Source: Rikenellaceae bacterium (GTDB lineage: Bacteria; Bacteroidota; Bacteroidia; Bacteroidales; UBA932). From it: a stretch of DNA of 17,053 nucleotides. The stretch covers positions 1 to 17,053 of the forward strand of contig CAAGHY010000103.1 in assembly GCA_900769735.1 (NCBI GenBank), in the 5' to 3' direction. The position numbers and the translations under genes are program-made. This document shows positions 6,818-13,133 of the stretch, piece by piece (the first letter of the stretch is position 1; each line of letters begins with the position of its first letter). Below the pieces are notes generated by a model. It had not been told where the DNA came from. It ran no database searches and was given only the letters and a program-made list of their open reading frames with translations.

Positions 6818-6843
6818 GTTAACAAAAAGCGGGTGAGTGAGTC
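6818..6843 (+). promoter_or_regulatory. Possible ECF-type promoter of the sigma-factor operon
   Basis: GTTAAC (6818-6823) and GTC (6841-6843) are 17 bases apart, resembling the -35 (G/T)AAC and -10 GTC elements used by many ECF sigma factors. No TAnnTTTG box is present here. Autoregulation by the sigma factor two positions downstream would be usual. This is inference from pattern and context only. Confidence 0.35.
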
Positions 6844-6866
6844 CTATTATAAAACATCAAAAAATT

Positions 6867-7373
6867 ATGAAAAAACTATTATTGATATTGGGTTTGATGG
6901 TTCCTATGTTGGCAACTGCTGCAACATTCGGAAATAGGGCAAGCAAGAACAGAATTGGAAGTTTTATAGCGGATTGTCGCCATTATGAAGGAGCTGAAGT
7001 TGTACATCTGGGGTCTTTTGCAACAAGTTTGGGAAAGGGAATATTGAAGATTGTATCTATAGATGATCCGGAAGCCAGAGAGATGCTTGAAATGATTAAG
7101 GATGTAAGAAGTCTTTATGTGTTAAGTTATGAAGATTGTTCCAAGAGTGTACAGGCAAAAGTGAACAGCCGTCTGGAGAAAATGCTTGAAGGTTCCCAGA
7201 TGCTTATGGAAGCTAAAGATGGAGACGATAAAATGAGGATCTACGGAATTGTAGACGAGGACGGAGAGAAGGTGAGTGACTTTATCTTGCATACCCCATC
7301 GGAATGTGCGGTAATATGCATCCTAGGATCAATTTCAACTGAAGCTGTAGCAAAAATTGCATTAGATGACTAG
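6867..7373 (+). CDS. DUF4252-like secreted protein
   Basis: A 168-aa protein with an N-terminal signal peptide (MKKLLLILGLMVPMLATAA, cleavage near residue 19-20), so it is exported to the periplasm or membrane. The mature part has an alpha/beta pattern with EVVHLGSFATSLGKGILKIV, IKDVRSLYVLSYEDCSKSVQ, then LMEAKDGDDKMRIYGIVDEDG and ECAVICILGSIS. The order 'helix, VRSLYVL, SKSVQ, LLMEAKDGxxxMRIYG, AVICILGxI' is the layout of DUF4252 proteins, which are regularly linked to ECF sigma factors in Bacteroidetes. An upstream in-frame GTG at 6837 overlaps the promoter, so ATG 6867 is preferred. Its stop overlaps the sigma-factor start (ATGACTAG). A related protein ends the same operon. Confidence 0.75.
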   Translation: MKKLLLILGLMVPMLATAATFGNRASKNRIGSFIADCRHYEGAEVVHLGSFATSLGKGILKIVSIDDPEAREMLEMIKDVRSLYVLSYEDCSKSVQAKVNSRLEKMLEGSQMLMEAKDGDDKMRIYGIVDEDGEKVSDFILHTPSECAVICILGSISTEAVAKIALDD

Positions 7374-7857
7374 CCAGAAGTTCAATACAGAATACTTGCC
7401 GTTGGCTCCATTGCTTTACAGGATTGCTTTCCATATACTTGAACAGCAGGATGAAGCTGAGGATGCGGTGCAGGAGACGTTCCTCAAATTGTGGGAGATG
7501 CGGGACAAGCTGGATAGTGTGGAATCTGCTAAAGCCTATAGTATAAGGATCCTGAAAAATGAATGTCTGGACCGCCTCCGCAAAGCAAAGAAATCTGTAC
7601 CTGCAGATCAGGTTTTGGTTAGGGAGCCAATCTCGCCTACAGATGAGCAGATAGATGCAAAGAGAAGGTTGGAAAAAGTCCTAGGAGCTATCAAGTCTCT
7701 TCCCGACAGCCAGAAGCGGGTTCTCCTTCTCCGCACGGTTGAAGGGCTTTCATACGAGGAAATTTCAAAGAAAATGGGGATGTCCCAGCTCACATTGAGG
7801 GTATTGCTCACAAGGGCAAGAGGGGCATTGAGAAATTTATCGGGAAGAAAAATTTAA
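7366..7857 (+). CDS. ECF (sigma-70 family, group 4) RNA polymerase sigma factor
   Basis: A 163-aa sigma factor with only regions 2 and 4. Region 2 spans roughly residues 8-75 (YRIAFHILEQQDEAEDAVQE, TFLKLWEMRDKLD, and region 2.4 AYSIRILKNECLDRLRKAKK). Region 4 spans roughly 103-158 (LGAIKSLPDSQKRVLLLRTV, EGLSYEEISKKMGMSQLTLR, VLLTRARGALR). The start overlaps the preceding stop, and its own stop overlaps the next start (TAATG), so the genes are translationally coupled. The role would be a stress or envelope response controlled by the downstream one-TM protein. It lacks the C-terminal extension of FecI-type SusCD-linked sigma factors, and no FecR-like anti-sigma is present. Confidence 0.92.
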   Translation: MTSQKFNTEYLPLAPLLYRIAFHILEQQDEAEDAVQETFLKLWEMRDKLDSVESAKAYSIRILKNECLDRLRKAKKSVPADQVLVREPISPTDEQIDAKRRLEKVLGAIKSLPDSQKRVLLLRTVEGLSYEEISKKMGMSQLTLRVLLTRARGALRNLSGRKI

Positions 7858-8294
7858 TGGAAAGTAAGATGAAAAGAATTGAAGATATAGAAACAATGGG
7901 GCTGGAGGAGCTTGAAGCAGCTGCTATGGAAGAGAAGGTGGAGGTGCCTCAGGGGCTTGCCGGGAGGATTCAGGAGCGGATTCTGGCAGCAGAGCTGGCA
8001 AAGGAGCCGCCAATAGAGAAGCCACAGATTCAAAGGAAGCGGATTTTGCAAAACAGCGGAATTACAGCAGCGGCTGTAGTTGTTTTAGCTCTGGTACTTT
8101 TGAAGCCAGGAATGGAGAAAGATACCCTGCAGGATACTTTTGATGATCCGTATATGGCATATGCGCAGGTGGAGGAGGCCTTCAGACAGATTTCAAAGAA
8201 AATGACAGTGGGAGTGGAAATGATTGCGGATGCAAAACCTTTGGCGGAGAGGCCAATGGAAATTTTAAACAATGTGATTGACAATAAAAATTAA
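7857..8294 (+). CDS. One-TM protein in the anti-sigma position (putative anti-sigma factor)
   Basis: A 145-aa protein with a charged N-terminal part of about 65 residues (MESKMKRIEDIETMGLEELE, then EEKVEVPQGLAGRIQERILA). A single transmembrane helix follows at about residues 67-84 (NSGITAAAVVVLALVLLK), and then a C-terminal periplasmic part of about 60 residues. This cytoplasm/TM/periplasm order and the position just after the sigma gene fit a membrane anti-sigma factor. No Zn-binding HxxxCxxC motif of the ZAS class is present. The VPxGLxxRIxxRI segment is seen in many such short Bacteroidetes regulators. An alternative start is ATG 7869. Confidence 0.65.
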   Translation: MESKMKRIEDIETMGLEELEAAAMEEKVEVPQGLAGRIQERILAAELAKEPPIEKPQIQRKRILQNSGITAAAVVVLALVLLKPGMEKDTLQDTFDDPYMAYAQVEEAFRQISKKMTVGVEMIADAKPLAERPMEILNNVIDNKN

Positions 8295-8298
8295 GGTT

Positions 8299-8781
8299 AT
8301 GAAAAGATTTTTCATTTTGGCAGCAATGCTGCTTGTTACCATAAGTTCTTTTGCTCAGGATGGAAAGAGCATTTATCAGAAATATTCAGACTCTGAAAAC
8401 ATAAGTGCAGTTTACGTGTCACCTGCAATGTTCAAGCTGATTGGCAAGTTGCCGGATATAGAGCTTAATAATGGTGAGGTTAACTTTTATCCAATCATAA
8501 AATCCCTTACAGGACTCTATATTATAAACAGCGAAAATGCCGGCATTAATGCCCAGTTGTACGCAGATGTGGACAAGTTTATAAAAAGTGGAAAATATGA
8601 ACTGCTTATGGAGGCTAAGGATTCTGGCCAGACTGTAAGGATGTTCACAGTGGGGAATGATGTTACTGTAAACAGTTTTGTGATGATTGCCAAGGATGGG
8701 GGAGAGACAGCCTTCATTTGCATAGACGGCAATATGAACCGTAGTGATCTTGAAAAGCTGCTGGCGGAGCAGATGAAGTAG
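8299..8781 (+). CDS. Second DUF4252-like secreted protein
   Basis: A 160-aa protein with a clear signal peptide (MKRFFILAAMLLVTISSFAQ, cleavage after SFA). The mature region has the same order of elements as the product at 6867: AVYVSPAMFKLIGKL, SLTGLYIINSENAG, YELLMEAKDSGQTVRMFTVG, and AFICIDGNMNRSDLEKLL. The shared (L)LMEAKDxxxxxR(M/I) segment supports a common DUF4252 origin for the two operon-flanking genes. The start at 8299 is taken because the signal peptide begins there; the upstream in-frame ATG at 8278 would add a non-signal stretch and overlap the previous gene by 17 bases. Function unknown; it may feed into sigma control from the periplasmic side. Confidence 0.75.
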   Translation: MKRFFILAAMLLVTISSFAQDGKSIYQKYSDSENISAVYVSPAMFKLIGKLPDIELNNGEVNFYPIIKSLTGLYIINSENAGINAQLYADVDKFIKSGKYELLMEAKDSGQTVRMFTVGNDVTVNSFVMIAKDGGETAFICIDGNMNRSDLEKLLAEQMK

Positions 8782-8782
8782 G

Positions 8783-8812
8783 AAAATAAGCATGCTTAAG
8801 CGTGCTTGTTTT
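8783..8812 (+). terminator. Terminator of the ECF operon (hairpin A, left copy)
   Basis: AAGCATGC-TTAA-GCGTGCTT with one T-G pair, flanked by AAAAT on the left and TGTTTT on the right. A near-identical hairpin with perfect 14-bp arms is found at 12941-12972, in front of the second cassette. Confidence 0.75.
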
Positions 8813-8816
8813 GCAT

Positions 8817-8863
8817 TATAATTAGCGGAATCTGTCAAAAAAGATATGATTCCGCTAATTATA
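8817..8863. repeat. 16-bp-arm inverted repeat (hairpin B, left copy)
   Basis: TATAATTAGCGGAATC (8817-8832) and GATTCCGCTAATTATA (8848-8863) are perfectly complementary with a 15-base loop. The same element, loop included apart from three base changes, recurs at 13134-13178. It could be a recombination site, a protein-binding site or a second terminator, but there is no T-tract. Confidence 0.85.
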
Positions 8864-8877
8864 TTATCTCTTGTGGT

Positions 8878-8896
8878 CATAAAATTTGCGGCAATT
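8878..8896 (+). repeat. Conserved 19-bp block C, left copy (promoter-like)
   Basis: CATAAAATTTGCGGCAATT matches the block at 13327-13345 at 17 of 19 positions. It contains TAAAATTTG, one base longer than the TAnnTTTG consensus, and lies 29 bases ahead of the start of the 99-aa ORF. Confidence 0.6.
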
Positions 8897-8925
8897 TAGA
8901 AGGTTGATTAAAATAATTGTAGAGT

Positions 8926-9225
8926 ATGAATATTGAGGAGTTTAGAGAGATGGGAAGTTGTAAAAAGGTGTTAAAGGTTACAGGATTGGCATTTGACAAT
9001 ACGTTTTTTCCAATGGATATGTTAAAGGATTCCTGTAACATCACAATGTTTGTATTAACAGTTGCTGCAATAGACATTTATCTAAAGAGTGCGCCAACAA
9101 CTGAGCCTAGTCATATATGGACTTTAGTGATAGATTTTAGAAATCTCCAGTATAATCTCAAGACGTTAAGCGCATCCCAAATCGCAAAAACAGCCTTAGA
9201 GGCATCTGTAGGAGGGGTGGAGTAA
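8926..9225 (+). CDS. Hypothetical 99-aa protein with one hydrophobic segment
   Basis: I do not recognise a family. The N-terminus MNIEEFREMGSCKKV parallels MDFREFGTRKKE of the 227-aa protein at 13373, and both genes sit behind the same hairpin B and 19-bp block C. A hydrophobic stretch around residues 43-53 (ITMFVLTVAAIDIYL) could be a membrane helix at a place like the first helix of the larger protein. The second helix and C-terminal domain of the larger relative are absent, so this may be a truncated or diverged paralogue. The remainder (RNLQYNLKTLSASQIAKTAL) is hydrophilic. It ends at the edge of a GC-rich region and close to the attachment site. Confidence 0.5.
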   Translation: MNIEEFREMGSCKKVLKVTGLAFDNTFFPMDMLKDSCNITMFVLTVAAIDIYLKSAPTTEPSHIWTLVIDFRNLQYNLKTLSASQIAKTALEASVGGVE

Positions 9226-9227
9226 AA

Positions 9228-9350
9228 ACGGGGGTGCTCAACCTTAAGTTGCAACCCTAGGTTAGGCGCACTGATGTGCCCTGAAGGAGCCTGTATCATG
9301 GGTGGGCGTGCTTAACCTCCTGGGGGGAGGCAGGACCAAAACACAACCAA
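9228..9350 (+). ncRNA. GC-rich structured region, possible RNA element
   Basis: This stretch is far richer in G and C than its surroundings and full of self-complementarity. CAAC-cttaa-GTTG lies inside GGGT...ACCC (9232-9256). GCAC-TGAT-GTGC is near 9268-9279, and CCTCC-TGGGG-GGAGG is at 9316-9330. GTGCTCAACCT (9234-9244) and GTGCTTAACCT (9308-9318) are both complementary to AGGTTAGGCGCAC (9259-9271), so two exclusive folds are possible. It ends before a perfect terminator at 9380. It does not match the landmarks I know for tmRNA, SRP RNA, RNase P RNA or TPP and cobalamin riboswitches. Confidence 0.35.
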
Positions 9351-9379
9351 AATGCAATCCACGTGGTGCAAGAAAAAAG

Positions 9380-9415
9380 AAAAACCCTCTTAGAATTGCT
9401 TCTAAGAGGGTTTTT
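9380..9415. terminator. Strong bidirectional terminator next to the tRNA fragment
   Basis: Perfect 16-bp arms from AAAAACCCTCTTAGAA (9380-9395) to its complement (9400-9415) around a TTGC loop. A-tract and T-tract at the two ends let it work on both strands. On the minus strand it would follow the 3' end of the tRNA remnant by 3 bases, as expected of the original tRNA terminator. Confidence 0.85.
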
Positions 9416-9418
9416 CGT

Positions 9419-9437
9419 ACCCAGAGCCGGGGTTGAA
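9419..9437 (-). other. 3' fragment of a tRNA gene, likely attachment site of the integrated element
   Basis: Read on the minus strand, 9437 to 9419 gives TTCAACC (a T-loop of the TTCAANY type), CCGGC (3' strand of the T-stem), TCTGGGT (3' strand of an acceptor stem) and A (discriminator). No 5' tRNA half lies further right: the T-stem partner GCCGG is replaced by AT-rich sequence. A tRNA 3' fragment with its terminator on one side and a tyrosine recombinase 170 bases away on the other is the usual outer att site of a tRNA-integrated element. The intact tRNA should then be at the far right end, outside the window. Confidence 0.6.
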
Positions 9438-9441
9438 AATA

Positions 9442-9479
9442 GCAATCTTTTGCAATGCTATGAAATCAGATGAAATGCA
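9442..9479. repeat. Repeats beside the attachment site (possible recombinase arm sites)
   Basis: GCAATCTTTTGCAATGC (9442-9458) is followed by ATGAAATCAG (9460-9469) and ATGAAATGCA (9470-9479), a 10-base-period direct repeat. The first motif recurs with one T fewer at 14181-14196. The place, between att and integrase gene, suits accessory binding sites. Confidence 0.4.
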
Positions 9480-9560
9480 TATAATAAGCAGATATACAAC
9501 TATATACAAAGATTAAATTCTTGCATTTATTTCTGCAGAATTCTCCTAAATTGCGTTTAT

Positions 9561-9589
9561 GTGGTGCAAATTTTGTAAATTTGCACCAC
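9561..9589. promoter_or_regulatory. 29-bp palindrome containing the integrase promoter
   Basis: GTGGTGCAAATTT (9561-9573) and AAATTTGCACCAC (9577-9589) are perfect 13-bp arms around TGT. The right arm includes the -7 box TAAATTTG (9576-9583), with TTG at 9551-9553 as a weak -33 box 22 bases upstream. A protein bound here would block transcription, so it is a likely operator for autorepression or element control. The 9-mer GTGGTGCAA also occurs at 9363-9371. Confidence 0.7.
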
Positions 9590-9608
9590 CGATTTAAGAG
9601 AGAAAGAG

Positions 9609-10967
9609 ATGGCAACAGTAACAGCATTTATCAGAACATCTGCCAAAAAAGTGAGGGATGTAAATGTCCGCTTCCGTTTGAGGGATGGTAGGCAAATCCA
9701 ATTGTTGTACAGCAGTGATATAACTGTTAATCCTGAACATTGGAATCCAAAAAAGGAGGAGATAAAGGCAAAGGTTGTGATGGATCCGGTTCTGAAGGCA
9801 GAATTCAATAGAAATGTTGCCAGAATAAAGGAGATAATTATAGAGGTTTACAATAAGGCTGAGGATAAGGCGGCCCTAACTTCTGAATGGTTGGCTCTGC
9901 AGGTGGAAAGAACCCTTCACCCGGCTGTTCATGATGAGAAGGAAGAAAATAATTTCTTTGAGGATTTTGACCAGTTCCTGGAGGTAAAGAAGCTCTCCGA
10001 AGTGCGCACCAGAAACTTTAGGGTAATTTTCCGTGCCCTGCAAAGATTTGAACTGTATAGGAGATTCAACCGCTACAGCAAGTTTGCACTCTCTTTCAAA
10101 TCTGTTACTCCCGATATATTACGTGAATTTGAGGAGTTCCTTAGAATGGAGCATACCTTTTTTATCAAGGATGAGGAGACTGGCAAATTCAAATGCAGCA
10201 GGAAATACAAACCTGTTTACGATGTATTCCCTGAGGCAAGGACTCCTCAGCAAAGGGGGCAGAACACCATCAATGACATTTTTACCAAATTGAGAACTTT
10301 CTTCCGTTGGGCAGTGGAACAAGGGAAAACAGAAAACAATCCATTTAAGCATTTCTCAGTAGAGGATTGTGTATATGGTACGCCATATTACATCACTATA
10401 GATGAAAGGAACAAACTGTACCATACCAATATGGATGACAATCCTTCACTGGCTGTACAAAGGGATATATTTGTTTTTCAATGCCTGATAGGCTGTAGGG
10501 TGGGTGATTTATATAATCTAACCAAGAAAAACATAATAAACGGTGCGGTAGAATATATCCCTCGTAAAACAAAAGATGGAAGACCGGTAACAGTAAGGGT
10601 GCCGCTCAATTCAATAGCAAAAGAGATACTGATGCGCTACAGGGAAACTCCAGGTACTGCACTATTCCCATTGGTCTCCCAGCAGAAATACAATGTAGCC
10701 ATAAAGAAAATGTTCCTGGCTGCTGATCTTACCCGCCCGGTAGTGGTATTCAACCCCACTACCAGCGAAGAAGAAATCCGCCCACTCAATGAAATTGCCT
10801 CATCCCACCTGGCCCGCAGATGCTTCATCGGGAACCTCTACAAGCAAGTGAAAGATCCTAACCTGGTAGGCGTTCTCAGCGGCCACAAAGAAGGCAGCAA
10901 AGCCTTCTCCCGCTACAGGGAGATTGACGAGCAAATGAAGAAGGATCTGGTAGGGATGTTGGAGTAG
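9609..10967 (+). CDS. Tyrosine recombinase / integrase of the mobile element
   Basis: A 452-aa tyrosine recombinase of the type common in Bacteroidetes integrative elements. Residues 1 to about 100 are the arm-binding domain (VRFRLRDGRQIQLLYSSDIT, NPEHWNPKKEEIK). About 115-260 form the SAM-like core-binding domain (FDQFLEVKKLSEVRTRNFRV). The rest is the catalytic domain. Catalytic residues are intact: Arg297 (IGCRVGDLYNL), Lys in RKTKDGRP, His400 and Arg403 (SSHLARRCF), His426 (LSGHKEG) and the nucleophile Tyr436 (FSRYREID). It lies 170 bases from a tRNA 3' fragment and reads away from it into the element. It should catalyse integration at, and excision from, that tRNA. Its promoter lies inside a perfect palindrome. 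Confidence 0.93.
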   Translation: MATVTAFIRTSAKKVRDVNVRFRLRDGRQIQLLYSSDITVNPEHWNPKKEEIKAKVVMDPVLKAEFNRNVARIKEIIIEVYNKAEDKAALTSEWLALQVERTLHPAVHDEKEENNFFEDFDQFLEVKKLSEVRTRNFRVIFRALQRFELYRRFNRYSKFALSFKSVTPDILREFEEFLRMEHTFFIKDEETGKFKCSRKYKPVYDVFPEARTPQQRGQNTINDIFTKLRTFFRWAVEQGKTENNPFKHFSVEDCVYGTPYYITIDERNKLYHTNMDDNPSLAVQRDIFVFQCLIGCRVGDLYNLTKKNIINGAVEYIPRKTKDGRPVTVRVPLNSIAKEILMRYRETPGTALFPLVSQQKYNVAIKKMFLAADLTRPVVVFNPTTSEEEIRPLNEIASSHLARRCFIGNLYKQVKDPNLVGVLSGHKEGSKAFSRYREIDEQMKKDLVGMLE

Positions 10968-11060
10968 AATTTTAGGATGGATGCTGGGAATTTGTAGATA
11001 TACGGAAAAAAATTCCATTGCTTATATTTATAGCCGTTTTAAAGGATAATAATATTATTT

Positions 11061-11091
11061 GATGTTTAGGAAAAGATTTTTCCTAAACATC
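11061..11091. terminator. Bidirectional terminator between integrase and the toxin gene
   Basis: GATGTTTAGGAAAA (11061-11074) and its exact complement (11078-11091) form 14-bp arms around GAT. It lies between the ends of the convergent integrase and Doc-family genes and has A/T-rich inner stems. The external T-tract is weak, so a binding site is an alternative. The rest of 10968-11156 is AT-rich with no coding signal. Confidence 0.55.
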
Positions 11092-11156
11092 CATATGTGA
11101 GATGCGTAATTATCTATGTATTAGCAATATATATATAGGTGAAAAATTAAAGAAAA

Positions 11157-11624
11157 TTAAATATTTTCGCTTAATTCTTTAGTTTGAATAGCATTAAATA
11201 ACATGAACTTAAGATCTTCATCGTAATCTTTGCCTTTCAATATATCTACTAATAACTTACGTAACAATTCTTCATCAATATTTCCTGAGGCAATATGATA
11301 AGATATAATTTCCATTCTTCCTATATAATTTAAGGAGGAGCTATATATACCGTTTAATGACATAAACAATCCTCCGATTGCTAATCCCATTCGTTTATTT
11401 CCATCTAAAAATATATGTCCGTGACAAACACGGTGTGTTATAAAAGTCATTTTAGATATAAAATCAGGGAAATACATGTCATTCTGTACAAAGTCCAAGA
11501 CATATAATAATTCCCCTTCATCTCGGAAACCTTTTATGCCTCCATCACTAACTTCTATAACCCTATCATATAACCACATTACATCTTGATATGTAGGGTA
11601 TTTAATTGTTCTCATCTTCCCCAT
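11157..11624 (-). CDS. doc: Doc-family (death-on-curing, Fic fold) toxin
   Basis: A 155-aa protein with the Doc variant of the Fic motif, HIFLDGNKR (His70 to Arg78), where phage P1 Doc has the H-x-F-x-D-x-N-K-R pattern. Doc proteins are Fic-fold kinases that phosphorylate elongation factor Tu and stop translation. Other family features are the opening IKYPTYQDVMWLYDRVIEVS, then GGIKGFRDEGELLYVLDF and a YFPDFISKMTFITHRVCHG helix ahead of the motif. The start overlaps the end of the upstream 346-aa gene by 23 bases, so the two are translationally coupled in the order antitoxin, toxin. ATG 11615 (MRTIKYP) is an alternative start. No small Phd-like antitoxin is present; the upstream protein is the only candidate. 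It probably stabilises the element. Confidence 0.85.
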   Translation of the reverse strand: MGKMRTIKYPTYQDVMWLYDRVIEVSDGGIKGFRDEGELLYVLDFVQNDMYFPDFISKMTFITHRVCHGHIFLDGNKRMGLAIGGLFMSLNGIYSSSLNYIGRMEIISYHIASGNIDEELLRKLLVDILKGKDYDEDLKFMLFNAIQTKELSENI

Positions 11625-12642
11625 GTTTTAAACGCTTCATGACATCTCTTTTACTAAATAAATCTTGCAAGAAGCTATCTGAATGTTCACCTATAAATCT
11701 CTCAAAATCACCTGAAGATACAGGAGAAATGTATTCTGAAATATTTTCATGATGAGTTTCTCGGAAACAAAAATCTCTAGATGCCATTTTGGTTCTCGCA
11801 TCTTCCAGATACGGAATTTGCATTGGGTTCTGAGCAAATGAGTCAATAATATTACAGACATACTCTACCGATACAGGTTTCCCTGTCTCGATAAAATGCT
11901 GTTGAATTGCATAACCAACACCGTTTTCAAATGATGCTATAATCATTAGAACTTCTGCATACATTGTGTCATGAATATTATCATCAGGCACTTTTAAAAG
12001 GGCTGCATATTCTTTAGCGTTTTCCTTGAAAATAGCTTTATAGATGCAATCTGTTATTTGTTTATACTTTACCGTTGATGTTCCTTCAACGTAAGAGTTT
12101 ATTGCAGAGGTTAATACCTTTCTGTAGCTTTGTTCCTTTATGGCACTTGGTAGATAGTTTGCATCTCGACTATTTATGTATTTAGTACCACCTCCAGAAC
12201 GTCTGTTTATTGCAGTTATTGAAATATCCAAAATAATATTCCTGACTTGGCGTGCCTTTTCATTGTTCGATAATAACATTGCCAAATTCAGAAAAGCTCT
12301 AAAATTGAATACAGCTAATTTAGGTGTGCGAGAAGATATTTCCCATATATCTTCTGCATTTTGTTCAGATACAATGTTTATGAAGTCTTTTAATTCTTTG
12401 CCAGATAATACCACGTACCCATTTTGCTTTAACTCATCGCTGTTGATCTTTAAATAATAGTTCAGAGTTCTTTCTTCGATGCCAAAAAAAGATGCGACTT
12501 GCTTCTTTGAGAAACGGAATTCGTTATCATATATTACTCCCTGTAATCCTATCCCATTCTGAATTTCGCTTAATGCATATTTGTTGTTTAGGATATTCTG
12601 ACGGGCAACCTGCGATTTGGTTAGACTGTTTTCTCCTTTCAT
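11602..12642 (-). CDS. Putative DNA-binding partner or antitoxin of the Doc toxin (346 aa)
   Basis: The N-terminal third contains a helix-turn-helix-like stretch (RFSKKQVASFFGIEERTLNY, then YYLKINSDELKQNGYVVLSG). It is followed by a KilA-N/antirepressor-like segment with FNFRAFLNLAMLLSNNEKAR and VRNIILDISITAINRRSGGG. The C-terminal half is helical (YRKVLTSAINSYVE, KENAKEYAALLKVPDDNIHD, YAEVLMIIASFENGVGYAIQ). The gene lies directly before and overlaps a Doc toxin gene. Proteins of this size annotated only as DNA-binding are known next to Doc genes in Bacteroidetes, so an antitoxin role is plausible, though it is several times larger than Phd. The start at 12642 is chosen since the in-frame TTG at 12666 lies inside the -7 box. 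RhuM-like or phage-antirepressor ancestry is another option. Confidence 0.6.
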   Translation of the reverse strand: MKGENSLTKSQVARQNILNNKYALSEIQNGIGLQGVIYDNEFRFSKKQVASFFGIEERTLNYYLKINSDELKQNGYVVLSGKELKDFINIVSEQNAEDIWEISSRTPKLAVFNFRAFLNLAMLLSNNEKARQVRNIILDISITAINRRSGGGTKYINSRDANYLPSAIKEQSYRKVLTSAINSYVEGTSTVKYKQITDCIYKAIFKENAKEYAALLKVPDDNIHDTMYAEVLMIIASFENGVGYAIQQHFIETGKPVSVEYVCNIIDSFAQNPMQIPYLEDARTKMASRDFCFRETHHENISEYISPVSSGDFERFIGEHSDSFLQDLFSKRDVMKRLKHGEDENN

Positions 12643-12663
12643 ATAAGTATTGGTATTTATCGG

Positions 12664-12693
12664 CAAATTAGTATGAAATTTTTAATCTGCAAA
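12664..12693 (-). promoter_or_regulatory. Candidate promoter of the toxin-antitoxin operon
   Basis: Reading leftward, TTTG (plus-strand CAAA 12690-12693), 19 bases, then TAATTTG (plus-strand CAAATTA 12664-12670), which has one base fewer than TAnnTTTG. Transcription would begin near 12657, 15 bases before the ATG at 12642. Confidence 0.45.
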
Positions 12694-12763
12694 ATTTACT
12701 GTTATGGTCATTTGTATATATCAGCAAAACTGCTTTTAATTAGCTAAGCAGGTCACGCTCTAG

Positions 12764-12913
12764 AACCCAAACTTAAGTAGTGAGGGGGTACTTGTCTTAA
12801 ATAATAGAAAATGGTATATAACAGAGGATGGTGAGAGTGAAATTCGTGTGAAAGTTTATTTGATGGCTCTATCTTGTAGAGTAGAGATTAATAATGAGCT
12901 TCAAGATATATGA
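12764..12913 (+). pseudogene. Start-less 49-codon open frame in the long intergenic region
   Basis: Between an in-frame TAG (12761-12763) and TGA (12911-12913) the frame reads protein-like sequence, for example LNNRKWYITEDGESEIRVKV and ALSCRVEINNELQDI, but has no early start codon. It may be the tail of a lost gene. The evidence is only composition. Confidence 0.2.
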
Positions 12914-12940
12914 GAATAGTAGCCATATAAATTGAAATGA

Positions 12941-12972
12941 CAAAATAAGCACGCTCAAGCGTGCTTATTTTG
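12941..12972. terminator. Perfect 14-bp-arm hairpin (hairpin A, right copy)
   Basis: CAAAATAAGCACGC (12941-12954), TCAA loop, and the exact complement (12959-12972). It has built-in A and T tracts so it can terminate on both strands. The element matches hairpin A at 8783-8812, but here no gene ends directly before it. Confidence 0.75.
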
Positions 12973-13048
12973 TGTTGTGGGTGTATTGTGTTGTGTGTTA
13001 GATTGTTACGGAGGTGAAATAAGAGAAGGTGTGTTTCTGAGATAGAGG

Positions 13049-13122
13049 ATTTCATTGTGTATAAACAATAAAATCCCCAAATTTCACAATTTCATTGTCC
13101 ATAGACAATGAAAATACCCCAT
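13049..13122. repeat. Tandem pair of related hairpins
   Basis: ATTTCATTGT-gtata-AACAATAAAATCCCCA (13049-13079) is repeated 40 bases later as ATTTCATTGTC-CATA-GACAATGAAAATACCCCA (13089-13121). The second has perfect 10-bp arms (13090-13099 and 13104-13113), the first has imperfect ones. They lie between hairpins A and B of the right cassette and have no equivalent in the left cassette. Confidence 0.6.
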
Positions 13123-13133
13123 GTTTTTGCATT

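Noticed and set aside
9111..9299. 62-aa minus-strand frame through the GC-rich region
   Set aside because: It runs antisense through the 99-aa ORF and the hairpins; the self-complementarity explains the region better than coding.
9228..9350. tmRNA, SRP RNA or RNase P RNA
   Set aside because: The GGAAG-x-AGC apical SRP signature, tmRNA termini and RNase P core motifs are absent.
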